Source of the DNA: a virus
Length of the DNA: 64,000 bases
Direction: 5' to 3' (one strand)
IMG/VR virus record: IMGVR_UViG_3300022926_000003
Location: 1-64,000 of that record
Shown here: positions 8,734 to 17,833 of the stretch, in pieces
Layout of the letters: each line of letters starts with the position of its first letter
Numbering within the stretch: the first letter of the stretch is position 1
Program-made: the position numbers and the translations under genes
Notes under the pieces: generated by a model
Told to the model about the DNA's origin: nothing
The model's database searches: none
The model's input: only the letters and a program-made list of their open reading frames with translations

Positions 8734-9675
8734 ATGCAAAAGTTACTTTACGTAACTCCTCACTTGTCAACAGGAGGGTTACCACAATATCTTTTAAAAA
8801 AAATAGAGTATTTTAAATCTCAATTTAACATTTATGTAATAGAATATCAAGATTTAAGTTGGGAATACGTTGTTCAAAAAAATAAGATAAAACAATTACT
8901 AGGGGAAAATAAATTAATTACCCTTTATGAAGATAAACAGGTTTTATTACAACACATAGAAAATATAAAACCTGATATTGTTCATTTTGAAGAAATTCCT
9001 GAGCATTTTATAGATACTATTATTTTAGATAAAATTTTTAATAAACCTAATCGTTCTTATTATATTTTATCTACTACACATTCTTCATACACTGACCCTA
9101 ACCAATTATCTTCACTACCAGACAAATTTATTTTAGTATCTGAGTGGAGTAAAAATAGATTTGAATCGGTAGTAAAAATTCCTTGTGATATTTGGGAATA
9201 TCCGATTGAGGATTTAATTCCTAATAAAGAAAAATACCAAAAAGAATTAGGATTTGATCCTAGTTATAAACATATAATTAATATAGGATTATTTACCCCT
9301 GGTAAAAACCAAAGTGAAATATTCGAAGTTGCAAAACACCTTACAGATAAAGATATAATATTCCACTTTATAGGAAACCAAGCAGGTAATTTTGAAGATT
9401 ATTGGGGTCCCTTAATGAAAAATAAACCTAAAAACTGTAAAGTATGGGGGGAAAGAAATGATGTAGAAAAGTTTTTACAAGCTGCTGATTTATTTTATTT
9501 TAGTAGTATTTTAGAGTTAAACCCCTTAGTAGTTAAAGAATCACTTTCCTACAAACTCCCTATTCTGATGAGAAAACTCCCCACCTACTTAAACCAGTAT
9601 GATAACAATAATTTAGTATCATATACAAATGGGGATGTTAATCAAACTAAAAATTTAATTTTAGAAAAATTATGA
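8734..9675 (+). CDS. Glycosyltransferase, GT4-like (GT-B fold)
   Basis: 313 aa. The N-terminus LLYVTPHLSTGGLPQYL is the typical first strand and glycine loop of GT4 enzymes. The C-terminal half has a Rossmann strand IINIGLFTPGKNQSE and the acid/hydrophobic donor-site region ELNPLVVKESLSYKLPIL. It follows the fibre block after a 37-nt gap rich in T and A. The stop overlaps the next start by ATGA, linking it to a TibC/BAHT-like enzyme. It probably transfers a sugar to a phage or host acceptor; donor and acceptor are unknown. Confidence 0.75.
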   Translation: MQKLLYVTPHLSTGGLPQYLLKKIEYFKSQFNIYVIEYQDLSWEYVVQKNKIKQLLGENKLITLYEDKQVLLQHIENIKPDIVHFEEIPEHFIDTIILDKIFNKPNRSYYILSTTHSSYTDPNQLSSLPDKFILVSEWSKNRFESVVKIPCDIWEYPIEDLIPNKEKYQKELGFDPSYKHIINIGLFTPGKNQSEIFEVAKHLTDKDIIFHFIGNQAGNFEDYWGPLMKNKPKNCKVWGERNDVEKFLQAADLFYFSSILELNPLVVKESLSYKLPILMRKLPTYLNQYDNNNLVSYTNGDVNQTKNLILEKL

Positions 9676-10835
9676 TATACGATAATTTAAGTTATAATGC
9701 TTCTTATAATACTAATGAAAATAAAATAAATATTTCTTTCATTGAAGGAGCTAAAGTTGAAATTAATGGTTCTTTTGATAAGAAATATTTAGTTAAGTTC
9801 TTTAATTATAAAACTAATGAACTTATATGGGAGGATACTATTAGCAATAACATGTGGACTTCCCCTAACCCTCAATATTTTATAAAGTGGAGGGTAGAAG
9901 TTTGGAATAATGGAAACAAAATAAAAGAACATATTTTTGATTGTACTAATAAAAGAGTTTATATTCATTTAGATTCTAAATCCATTGGAGATACATTAGC
10001 ATGGTTTCCTTATATAAAACAATTTCAAGAACAACATAATTGCAAAGTTGTGTGTTCTACATTTCATAATGATTGGTTTAAAAAAGAATATCCTAATGTT
10101 GAATTTGTAGAACCTAATACTATAGTGCATGATTTATATGCTATGTATAGAGTAGGATGGTTTTACGAAGAAGAAAATATCAATTTAAATAAAAATCCAA
10201 AAGAAGTAAAAACCCAACCCTTACAAAAAACTGCAAGTGACATATTGGGGTTACAATATCAAGAAATTAAACCTTCTATTTTTATTAAAAATAAAAAACG
10301 CAATATAAAAGAAAAATATGTTGTTATAGCCCCCCATGGAACCAAACATGCTTCTTATTGGAATAATAAGGGGGGGTGGCAACTTATAATTGATTGGTTA
10401 AATGAAACAGGATATAAAGTAGTTATGATTTCCTATGAAAAATTAGGAAATAGCTGGCATGATTCTAAACTAGGAGGAACCTTACAAAATGTAATAGATA
10501 AAACAGGTGACTATTCTTTCCAAGATAGATTCACAGACATTTTTAACGCTGAAGCTTTTGTAGGAACAGGTAGTGGTTTATCCTGGGTTAGCTGGGCCTT
10601 AAATACCCCTACAATTCTTATCTCAGGATTTAGTGATGAGTATACTGAATTCCAAAATTGTGAAAGAATAAGTGCCCCCTCTAATGTATGCCGTGGATGT
10701 TTTAATACTCATAAATTAGATGCAGGAGATTGGGAGTGGTGTCCCCACCATAAAGATACCCCCCGCCATTTTGAATGCTCAAAATCTATAACCCCAGATT
10801 TGGTTGCTAATGCTCTTGTTCGTATATTGGAGTGA
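9672..10835 (+). CDS. TibC/BAHT-like protein O-heptosyltransferase
   Basis: 387 aa. A beta-rich N-terminal domain (1-95) precedes a GT-B core starting KSIGDTLAWFPYIKQF (about 107). The C-terminal half has 'GTGSGLSWVSWALNTP' and a Cys-rich segment, CRGCF at about 339, WEWCP at about 357 and FECSKSI at about 368. This is the pattern of bacterial autotransporter heptosyltransferases (TibC, AAH, BAHT), whose cysteines bind an iron ion and which O-glycosylate serines of repetitive beta-helical passengers. A phage copy next to Ser/Thr-repeat fibre genes suggests virion-fibre glycosylation. Family assignment is from motif memory; substrate is inference. Confidence 0.75.
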   Translation: MIYDNLSYNASYNTNENKINISFIEGAKVEINGSFDKKYLVKFFNYKTNELIWEDTISNNMWTSPNPQYFIKWRVEVWNNGNKIKEHIFDCTNKRVYIHLDSKSIGDTLAWFPYIKQFQEQHNCKVVCSTFHNDWFKKEYPNVEFVEPNTIVHDLYAMYRVGWFYEEENINLNKNPKEVKTQPLQKTASDILGLQYQEIKPSIFIKNKKRNIKEKYVVIAPHGTKHASYWNNKGGWQLIIDWLNETGYKVVMISYEKLGNSWHDSKLGGTLQNVIDKTGDYSFQDRFTDIFNAEAFVGTGSGLSWVSWALNTPTILISGFSDEYTEFQNCERISAPSNVCRGCFNTHKLDAGDWEWCPHHKDTPRHFECSKSITPDLVANALVRILE

Positions 10836-12092
10836 ATGTTTTGGCTCATAGAGAATAATGAACAATTAACCCAACTTAGGGCAAAGAATTTTAAGAATGT
10901 TTTTATTGAACCTATATGGTCTAATGAAAACGTTCACCCCTACCATAGGGGAATCCAAGGGTTTTATATTAGGGAAGTAAACTATAAAAAAGGATTTATA
11001 GTTGTACTACAACATAGCGAAACCACTAGTTGTGGTATGGATGAAATTTATGATCTAATATATAGTTTTGATGAAATATTTGTAAGGGATAGGAAAGCAT
11101 TTTTAAATATAGCACCTAATAAAAAGCTTAGCGACATAGACTATATATATCCTACAGATATCCCAGACTCATTCCCATGCCATGAGTTTTTCTATAGGCA
11201 ATATCCTAACATAGCCAATATAGGTAGCATCATCCCCATAGTAAAGCATTATGAACGTTGTGAAACGATATTTCACGCGGTTAAGCATGTGTTTTCTATG
11301 GAGAAACCACCACACTTTGAGTTTTATAATATCAAAGCTACAAATGTGTTTTATTGGATTGAACAAGAGGGAATTAAGGTAGATCCCGAGTTATTTGAAA
11401 AGTATTTTAAAGCTAATGTTACCCCTTGGGACCATGTTTATACGTGTTTTAATCTAAAAACAACTACTACGCGACCCTCAAACACTTATGGAGGTGTAAA
11501 TTATATGGCGTTGGATAAAAAAAATGGTTGTCGAGAAGCGTTTATACCTAAAAACGACTTTTTATTAGAGATTGATATTAGTGCTTATCACCCTACATTA
11601 GCGGCACAATTGGTAGGATACAAATTTGAGCATGAAGACATACACCAAGCATTTGCTGACATGTATGGGGTAGATTATAAAAAGGCTAAGGAGTTAACTT
11701 TTAAACAGCTATACGGAGGGGTATTTAAGGAATATAAAGAGTTAGAATTCTTTAAACGTGTAGAAAAATATATAGAGGATATAAGTAGTAAGGAAGAATA
11801 CAAGTGTAAATCTGGATATGTTTTTAAAACAGATATGAAGCCTCAAAAACTGTTTAATTACATACTTCAAAACACGGAAACGTATTATAATGTGCTTATT
11901 TTAGAAGAAATCATACATATACTTAAAAATAGTGAAACTAAGATTGTTCATTATACTTATGATTCATTCTTGTTAGATGTATCTAAGGATGAGAAATATG
12001 TAGTGTTGTCTATCCTCGCTGTATTTAAGAAATATGGATTTTCTACTAAAGTAGAGGCAGGTCCCAATTATAGTTCTTTAGAAAGGGTGTAA
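10836..12092 (+). CDS. Divergent family A DNA polymerase-like protein
   Basis: 418 aa, starting one base after the previous stop. From about residue 210 the sequence follows the family A palm/fingers order: a 'TRPSNTYGGVNYMALDK' stretch, motif A LEIDISAYHPTLAAQLVG (Asp at about 247), 'EDIHQAFADMYGV', motif B KKAKELTFKQLYGG (about 281-296), and motif C HYTYDSFLL (Asp at about 376). Both putative metal-binding Asp residues are present. The N-terminal 170 residues could be a decayed 3'-5' exonuclease domain, but I see no DEDD set. The T4 replicative enzyme (family B) is also encoded here, so this is a second polymerase-type protein; reverse transcriptase or primase-polymerase activity is not excluded. 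Confidence 0.65.
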   Translation: MFWLIENNEQLTQLRAKNFKNVFIEPIWSNENVHPYHRGIQGFYIREVNYKKGFIVVLQHSETTSCGMDEIYDLIYSFDEIFVRDRKAFLNIAPNKKLSDIDYIYPTDIPDSFPCHEFFYRQYPNIANIGSIIPIVKHYERCETIFHAVKHVFSMEKPPHFEFYNIKATNVFYWIEQEGIKVDPELFEKYFKANVTPWDHVYTCFNLKTTTTRPSNTYGGVNYMALDKKNGCREAFIPKNDFLLEIDISAYHPTLAAQLVGYKFEHEDIHQAFADMYGVDYKKAKELTFKQLYGGVFKEYKELEFFKRVEKYIEDISSKEEYKCKSGYVFKTDMKPQKLFNYILQNTETYYNVLILEEIIHILKNSETKIVHYTYDSFLLDVSKDEKYVVLSILAVFKKYGFSTKVEAGPNYSSLERV

Positions 12093-12100
12093 TATTTATA
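12091..12100 (+). promoter_or_regulatory. AATATTTATA motif upstream of 12115
   Basis: Exact 10-mer starting at the stop codon of the polymerase-like gene, 14 nt before the next ATG. Putative late-type promoter. Confidence 0.4.
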
Positions 12101-12114
12101 TGTAAAGCCCAAAC

Positions 12115-12501
12115 ATGAACAACAAGCTATTTTGTACCTTTACCTCTTTAGAGGATTTAGAGAGGACATTATTGGAGGTAAAATCTAGCTACGATATACT
12201 CTATAAAAAGATTTTTGTTTTATATATAAAAAGTAATGACGAATATGTTTGCACATATAACGTAGAGCCGAGCAGCGTAGAGAGAATTTTACCCGAAACC
12301 ATATTAGTCCACAGAAAAAAAGAATCCAATACTTTATATACAATTAACGCCCTTAATGAACTAATTAAATCTTTAAACGGAGGGGTAGTTGATGTGAGAT
12401 ATAAGGTGAATTGGCAACATTACAGAAACACCATTTTGCTAACCCAGCACAATGAGTTAAGACAATTAAAGACAAGGATCCACAAGATCATTGAACTTTA
12501 A
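12115..12501 (+). CDS. Hypothetical protein
   Basis: 128 aa, unrecognised. It begins MNNKLFCTFTSLEDLERTL and ends RQLKTRIHKIIEL with a helical, basic C-terminus. It lies between the family A polymerase-like gene and gp32, and a hairpin terminator follows, so it closes a transcription unit. A role in replication is possible from position only. Confidence 0.6.
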   Translation: MNNKLFCTFTSLEDLERTLLEVKSSYDILYKKIFVLYIKSNDEYVCTYNVEPSSVERILPETILVHRKKESNTLYTINALNELIKSLNGGVVDVRYKVNWQHYRNTILLTQHNELRQLKTRIHKIIEL

Positions 12502-12505
12502 TTTG

Positions 12506-12530
12506 GGACCTTAAATTTAGGTCCTTATAT
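12506..12530 (+). terminator. Hairpin terminator upstream of gp32
   Basis: GGACCT (12506-12511) pairs with AGGTCC (12519-12524) around an AT loop, followed by the T-rich TTATATTT. Its place just after a stop codon fits a rho-independent terminator. Confidence 0.6.
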
Positions 12531-12562
12531 TTAATGAAAGTTACATTTTAAACAGTTATATT

Positions 12563-13369
12563 ATGGATTTAAACGCAATTCGCAGTAAGCTGAATTCCCT
12601 ACAGCAGCAAAATAAGGGAAATGGAGGCTCCGATCGGAGTCTATTTTGGAAACCAAGCATTGGTAAACAGGTAGTACGTATTGTACCTAATAAGTTTAAC
12701 AAAGCAAATCCTTTTACGGAAGTATACTTCCATTATGGGATTGGTGAACGTGTTATGATTTCACCTATCAATTATGGTGAAAAAGATCCAATTGTTGAGT
12801 TTGCGAAGCAACTTCGTACAACTAGTGATAAGGAAAATTGGCGTTTGGCTAAGAAGCTTGACCCCAAAATGCGTATCTTCGTACCTGTAATTGTACGTGG
12901 TGAAGAAGATCAAGGTGTTAAACTTTGGCAGTTTGGTAAGAATACTTACCTCGAATTCCTTTCACTTGCTGATGATGACGACATTGGCGACTACACAGAT
13001 ATTCATCAGGGACGTGATATTACAGTTGATACTGTAGGTCCTGATGTAACAGGAACCGCTTATAATAAGTCTTCGGTTCGTGTTAAGACTAAGCAAACCC
13101 CACTTGGTGATGCTGACCAGATTCAAAGCTGGTTAGATGATCAATCAAATCCTCTTGACGTGTTTAAGCGTTATTCATTTGAGGATATGAAAAACAATCT
13201 CCAAACATTCTTGGCACCTGAAGATGAAGCCCAAGAAGGAGATATTATTGATGAAGGAAAAGGCGACGACCTCCCTTTTGATAATGGGGGGTCTCAAAAC
13301 AATTATGCTCTAAAGACTCCCCCAACAAAAACGAGCAAGATAGACCAATTTGACGAATTATTTAGCTAA
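12563..13369 (+). CDS. 32: gp32-like single-stranded DNA-binding protein
   Basis: 268 aa. Coats ssDNA during replication and recombination. The N-terminus (MDLNAIRSKLNSLQQQ) resembles the cooperative-binding LAST-like region, followed by LFWKPSIGKQVVRIVPN and the OB-fold core. The tail after about residue 220 is acidic with a DELFS end, as expected for partner recruitment. No cysteine is visible, so the T4 zinc site (three Cys, one His) is absent. It is the first gene of a tight unit with uvsX, rnh and the helicase; the start ATG follows the 12506 terminator. Confidence 0.88.
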   Translation: MDLNAIRSKLNSLQQQNKGNGGSDRSLFWKPSIGKQVVRIVPNKFNKANPFTEVYFHYGIGERVMISPINYGEKDPIVEFAKQLRTTSDKENWRLAKKLDPKMRIFVPVIVRGEEDQGVKLWQFGKNTYLEFLSLADDDDIGDYTDIHQGRDITVDTVGPDVTGTAYNKSSVRVKTKQTPLGDADQIQSWLDDQSNPLDVFKRYSFEDMKNNLQTFLAPEDEAQEGDIIDEGKGDDLPFDNGGSQNNYALKTPPTKTSKIDQFDELFS

Positions 13370-14445
13370 TGCCTAGGAAAAAAGCATCACTTACAGAGGC
13401 AGTTTCAGCAGAGCTTAAAGCAAATTTCGACCTTAGCAAATTTAAGGAAAAGAAAATGCTTAATGCTAATGCTAAATTTAAGCCCCAACAATGGATCCCA
13501 CTTTCCCAAGCATTCCAGGATGTAACTTCAATTCCAGGCATACCTGCAGGACATATTGTTCTACTAAGAGGCCATTCTGATACCGGTAAGACAACCGCCT
13601 TAATTGAGGCGGCTGTCTCCGGCCAGAAACGAGGAATACTCCCTGTGTTTATTATCACAGAGATGAAATGGAGTTGGGAACATGCTAAAATGATGGGTCT
13701 TGAAATCAACGAAGTAGTTGATGAAGAAACTGGTGAAATTACAGATTATAATGGTAACTTTATTTATGTAGATAGAGAAACTATTAATTCTATTGAAGAC
13801 GTAGCAGCGTTTATTTTAGATTTGATTGACGAACAAAAGAAAGGTAACCTACCTTACGATCTATTGTTCTTGTGGGACTCAATTGGCTCAGTACCATGCG
13901 AAATGTCACTTAAATCAAATAAAAATAATAATGAGTGGAATGCTGGTGCTATGTCTACCCAATTCGGTAATAATGTAAACCAGCGTATTGTACTTTCACG
14001 TAAAGAAAGTAGTCCATATACTAATACATTAGTTTGTATTAATAAGGTGTGGACACTTAAACCTGAATCACCTATGGGTCAACCTAAGTTGATGAATAAA
14101 GGTGGATACGCTATGTGGTTTGATTCAACATTTGTAGTAACATTTGGCAATGTAATGTCTGCAGGTACATCTAAAATTAAAGCAATCAAAGATGGTAAGC
14201 AGGTAGAATTCGCTAAACGTACCAATGTTCAGATTGATAAAAATCACATTAATGGAGTTACTACCAGAGGTAAAATTGTTATGACACCTCATGGGTTTAT
14301 CAATGATAATGATAAAGAAATTAAAACCTATAAGGACGCTCATGCAGAAGCCTGGAGAGCTATTTTAGGGGGTATTGATTTTGATATCATGGAAGAAGAT
14401 CAGGAAGTACAAGATATTTCTCACTTCGAAAAAGAACCTGATTAA
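13369..14445 (+). CDS. uvsX: UvsX-like RecA recombinase
   Basis: 358 aa. Strand-exchange ATPase for recombination-dependent replication. Walker A GHSDTGKTT at about 68-76, Walker B-like LLFLWDSIGS at about 165, and the downstream MSTQFGNNVNQRIVLSRKES region typical of phage UvsX. The C-terminus is acidic (EEDQEVQD). It starts on the last base of the gp32 stop (TAATG) and shares one base with the next gene, so translation is coupled to the neighbours that feed and use it. Confidence 0.9.
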   Translation: MPRKKASLTEAVSAELKANFDLSKFKEKKMLNANAKFKPQQWIPLSQAFQDVTSIPGIPAGHIVLLRGHSDTGKTTALIEAAVSGQKRGILPVFIITEMKWSWEHAKMMGLEINEVVDEETGEITDYNGNFIYVDRETINSIEDVAAFILDLIDEQKKGNLPYDLLFLWDSIGSVPCEMSLKSNKNNNEWNAGAMSTQFGNNVNQRIVLSRKESSPYTNTLVCINKVWTLKPESPMGQPKLMNKGGYAMWFDSTFVVTFGNVMSAGTSKIKAIKDGKQVEFAKRTNVQIDKNHINGVTTRGKIVMTPHGFINDNDKEIKTYKDAHAEAWRAILGGIDFDIMEEDQEVQDISHFEKEPD

Positions 14446-15482
14446 TGAATAGGAAGGATTATTTGGAAATGCTCAATAACATTGAGCAAGGGGAACCGAC
14501 TGCTAAACCTGGCCAACATGAGAGGGTGGTGTTTATTGATGGTTTAAACTTATTTTTGCGTAATTTTGCTATGCTTAAATTTGTTAACCATACAGGCACA
14601 CATATAGGGGGGTTGTCTGGGTTTTTACGTTCGTTAGGTTCTCTTATAAACCAAATACAACCTACCTCTATATATATAGTATTCGATGGAGTGGGTGCCT
14701 CCACTAATAGGAGGTACCTACTCCCCGAATACAAAACAGGTAGAAACTTAACTCGTATTACTAATTGGGATATTTTTGATAGTATTGATGATGAAAATAA
14801 TGCTAAAGTAGACCAAATCATCCGCTTAATCCAATACCTAAAATGCTTACCAGTTAAAGTGGTATCAATAGACAAAGTAGAAGCAGACGATATTATAGCT
14901 TATATGTCAAAAGATATGGCTAAACGCTTTAATACAAAATCATATATTGTTTCTAGTGACAGGGATTTCCTTCAGTTAATAGATGATAATGTAACAGTTT
15001 ACCGCCCTATAGAACGAGAATTTTATGACCCACGTACTGTAAAGGAAAAGTTTGGTATTATACCTCAAAACTTTATTCATTATAAAGTGTTAGTAGGTGA
15101 TGCCTCTGATAAAGTACCTGGTATTAAAGGCTTAGGTAAAAAAGGTGTGCTAAAGCGTTTCCCTGAGTTAGGGGAGGGTGAACTTGAATTTGATCAACTA
15201 TTTAAAATTAGTGAACAAAAGCTAAAAAATAGTGTAGTATATGCTAGGGTAATTCAAGATTGGGACAAGCTTTTAAACACTAAAAAGATTATGGACTTAA
15301 GTGAACCCATGCTATCAGAAAAAGAAAAGCAAGATTTATCTCAACTAACCGAGGAACCATTAAATGAACTCCGTATACTTGAGTTCATGAGTTTATACAA
15401 CGAAGATGGTATGACCCACATTATTAAAAATACAGAATTTTGGTTAAAAGATACATTTACAAGATTAGTTTATGACGCTTAA
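14445..15482 (+). CDS. rnh: RNase H / 5'-3' exonuclease (FEN-1 family)
   Basis: 345 aa. Removes RNA primers and flaps from Okazaki fragments. Metal-binding acidic residues sit in FIDGLNLFLRNF (about 29-40), VFDGVGAS (about 80), VEADDIIAYM (about 146) and SSDRDFLQLIDD (about 168). An H3TH-type segment, GDASDKVPGIKGLGKKG, follows at about 222. This is the T4 Rnh/5'-nuclease order. It overlaps the helicase gene by 11 nt, so both are probably translated together. Confidence 0.88.
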   Translation: MNRKDYLEMLNNIEQGEPTAKPGQHERVVFIDGLNLFLRNFAMLKFVNHTGTHIGGLSGFLRSLGSLINQIQPTSIYIVFDGVGASTNRRYLLPEYKTGRNLTRITNWDIFDSIDDENNAKVDQIIRLIQYLKCLPVKVVSIDKVEADDIIAYMSKDMAKRFNTKSYIVSSDRDFLQLIDDNVTVYRPIEREFYDPRTVKEKFGIIPQNFIHYKVLVGDASDKVPGIKGLGKKGVLKRFPELGEGELEFDQLFKISEQKLKNSVVYARVIQDWDKLLNTKKIMDLSEPMLSEKEKQDLSQLTEEPLNELRILEFMSLYNEDGMTHIIKNTEFWLKDTFTRLVYDA

Positions 15483-16833
15483 TAGTCTCTCAACATATGG
15501 TACAGCCTTTCAAGTAAAGGTTCTATCCTCTTTGCTTACACACAAAGAATTCCTTCAAAATATATATGATATATTAACTGAAGAATACTTCGACAATTCA
15601 GCACACAAGTGGATTATTGGACAAATTTTAGATTATTACGAACAATACCATACAACACCCACAATGGAAGTGTTGAGGGTAGAAATGAAAAAAGTAGAAA
15701 ATGATGTCCTCCAGCTATCTATTAAAGAACAACTTAGAGAAGCTTACCAAGCCTCAAATGAAGATTTAGAATATGTTGAAAAAGAATTTTCATCTTTCTG
15801 TAAGAACCAGCAACTCAAAAAAGCACTACTTAACTCAGTGGACTTACTTAACTCTGGTGATTTTGAGTCTATTAGGAATCTTATTGATAATGCATTAAAA
15901 GCAGGTGCAGAAAAAAACATAGGACATGAATATATTAAAGATACTGAAGCTCGTTATCGGGAAGAAGCAAGAGCAGTTGTACCAACTCCTTGGGATAAAT
16001 TTAATGACCTTATGCAGGGGGGTCTGGGTAACGGAGATTTTGGTCTTATATTTGGTAATCCTGGAGGAGGTAAGTCGTGGACTTTGGTTGCGCTTGGTGG
16101 CTATGCCGTAAAATTAGGCTTTAATGTAGTTCACTATACGTTAGAACTTGGCGAGGATTATGTAGGTCGACGCTACGATGCATTTTTCACAGGTAAGTCA
16201 GTAGATACACTATTTAAAAATAGGGAACGAGTAGACGAAATAGTTAAAGAACTACCTGGCCAACTTATTATCAAAGAATATGCTCCTGGGCAGGCAACTA
16301 TAAATACTCTTCGTTCACACCTCCAAAAGTGCGAGGATTTAGATTTTAAACCTGATTTAGTTATTATTGATTATGTAGATCTTCTTTCATCTAAAAAGCG
16401 AGTTCAAGACCGTAAAGGAGAAATAGATGATATTTATATTAGTACTAAAGGTCTCGCTAAAGAGTTACAATTGCCTGTTTGGTCTGTTTCCCAAGTAAAC
16501 AGAGCAGGGGCAAAAGATGATGTAATTGAAGGTGATAAGGCAGCTGGCAGTTATGATAAAATTATGATTACTGACATTGCAATATCTCTTTCACGTAAAA
16601 AGGAAGATAAAGTAAATGGCACAGGTAGATTTCACATTATGAAAAATAGATACGGAATGGATGGTATGACATTTTCGGTCAACGCAGATACATCTACAGG
16701 TCATTTTGAAGTTATGGATCACCATTTTGACGATAGTGAAGGTCCCTCTCCTGTACAACAAATTGATGGGACAAGTATGAATACCCTAGATCGAGATCTT
16801 CTAGCACAACAATTTTTTCAACTTAATTCTTAA
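15472..16833 (+). CDS. 41: gp41-like replicative DNA helicase (DnaB family)
   Basis: 453 aa. Hexameric 5'-3' helicase. An N-terminal helical domain (1-150) is followed by the RecA-like core with Walker A GNPGGGKS (about 195-202) and Walker B LVIIDYVDLL (about 300). The arginine/glutamine finger region 'WSVSQVNRAGAKDD' follows at about 340. It starts inside the end of the rnh gene. No gp59 loader or gp61 primase is evident in this window, so those may lie elsewhere. Confidence 0.9.
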   Translation: MTLNSLSTYGTAFQVKVLSSLLTHKEFLQNIYDILTEEYFDNSAHKWIIGQILDYYEQYHTTPTMEVLRVEMKKVENDVLQLSIKEQLREAYQASNEDLEYVEKEFSSFCKNQQLKKALLNSVDLLNSGDFESIRNLIDNALKAGAEKNIGHEYIKDTEARYREEARAVVPTPWDKFNDLMQGGLGNGDFGLIFGNPGGGKSWTLVALGGYAVKLGFNVVHYTLELGEDYVGRRYDAFFTGKSVDTLFKNRERVDEIVKELPGQLIIKEYAPGQATINTLRSHLQKCEDLDFKPDLVIIDYVDLLSSKKRVQDRKGEIDDIYISTKGLAKELQLPVWSVSQVNRAGAKDDVIEGDKAAGSYDKIMITDIAISLSRKKEDKVNGTGRFHIMKNRYGMDGMTFSVNADTSTGHFEVMDHHFDDSEGPSPVQQIDGTSMNTLDRDLLAQQFFQLNS

Positions 16834-16843
16834 AAACACTTAA

Positions 16844-17830
16844 ATGGCAAACAGCAAACTATTGCAGGAGAGAGTAGTCTATAAACCCTTCGAATATCCC
16901 GAAGCACATAATTATTGGCTAAAACAACAACAGGCACATTGGCTTCACACTGAAGTACCAATGATGAGTGATGTAAACGATTGGAAACAAAACTTAACAG
17001 AAACCGAAAAAAATATAGTAGGATCCATTTTAAAAGGTTTTGCCCAAACTGAAACTGTAGTAAACGATTACTGGAGTGGTTTGGTAACTAAATGGTTCCG
17101 TAAACCCGAAATAATTATGATGGCCACAACGTTTGGGGCCTTTGAAACAATACATGCGGAAGCATATTCACTATTAAATGAAGAACTTGGACTTGATGAC
17201 TTTTCAGAATTTCTCGAAGACGAAACTACGATGGCTAAGATTGAAAACCTTATGTCAGTTAGGGATAGTTTTAATGGCGAAAAAGATTGGCACGAAATCG
17301 CTAAATCCCTCGCTATATTTTCTGCTTTCACAGAAGGGGTCAATTTATTCTCCTCTTTCGCCGTACTCCTATCTTTTAAAATGCGAAATAAGCTTAAGGG
17401 AGTGGGACAAATTGTTGAGTGGAGCATTAGAGACGAATCAATGCACTCAGAAGCAGGATGCTGGTTATTTAGAACACTTATCCAGGAAAACCCTGAGCTC
17501 AACACTCCGGAGCTCAAAACAGCAATAACAGAAGCTGCATTACTTTCACTTCACCTCGAACTTGAGTTTATTGAGAAAGTATATGAATTGGGTGATCTTG
17601 AAGGGTGTTCTAAAGAAGATTTAATCTCATTTATTAAACATAGAGTTAATACCAAAATGGGGGATTTAGGATATGAGGGTGTAGTTAATGGAATTGACCC
17701 TAATGCACTTAAAAGAATGAAATGGTTTGATAGTTTATCAGCAGGTAAACAGCACACTGATTTCTTCGCAAACAGAGTCACAAATTACAGCAAGGGCCAT
17801 ATGGAATGGGATGCTGAAGCAATATTTTAA
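16844..17830 (+). CDS. nrdB: Ribonucleotide reductase class I, small subunit
   Basis: 328 aa. Holds the di-iron/tyrosyl radical that starts ribonucleotide reduction. The segment FETIHAEAYSLLN carries the Glu, His and radical Tyr in the E-T-I-H-x-x-x-Y spacing of E. coli R2, and RDESMHSEAG carries the second Glu/His pair. It sits 10 nt after the helicase gene and 3 nt before nrdA, an nrdB-nrdA order. It supplies dNDPs for phage DNA synthesis. Confidence 0.92.
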   Translation: MANSKLLQERVVYKPFEYPEAHNYWLKQQQAHWLHTEVPMMSDVNDWKQNLTETEKNIVGSILKGFAQTETVVNDYWSGLVTKWFRKPEIIMMATTFGAFETIHAEAYSLLNEELGLDDFSEFLEDETTMAKIENLMSVRDSFNGEKDWHEIAKSLAIFSAFTEGVNLFSSFAVLLSFKMRNKLKGVGQIVEWSIRDESMHSEAGCWLFRTLIQENPELNTPELKTAITEAALLSLHLELEFIEKVYELGDLEGCSKEDLISFIKHRVNTKMGDLGYEGVVNGIDPNALKRMKWFDSLSAGKQHTDFFANRVTNYSKGHMEWDAEAIF

Positions 17831-17833
17831 GTT

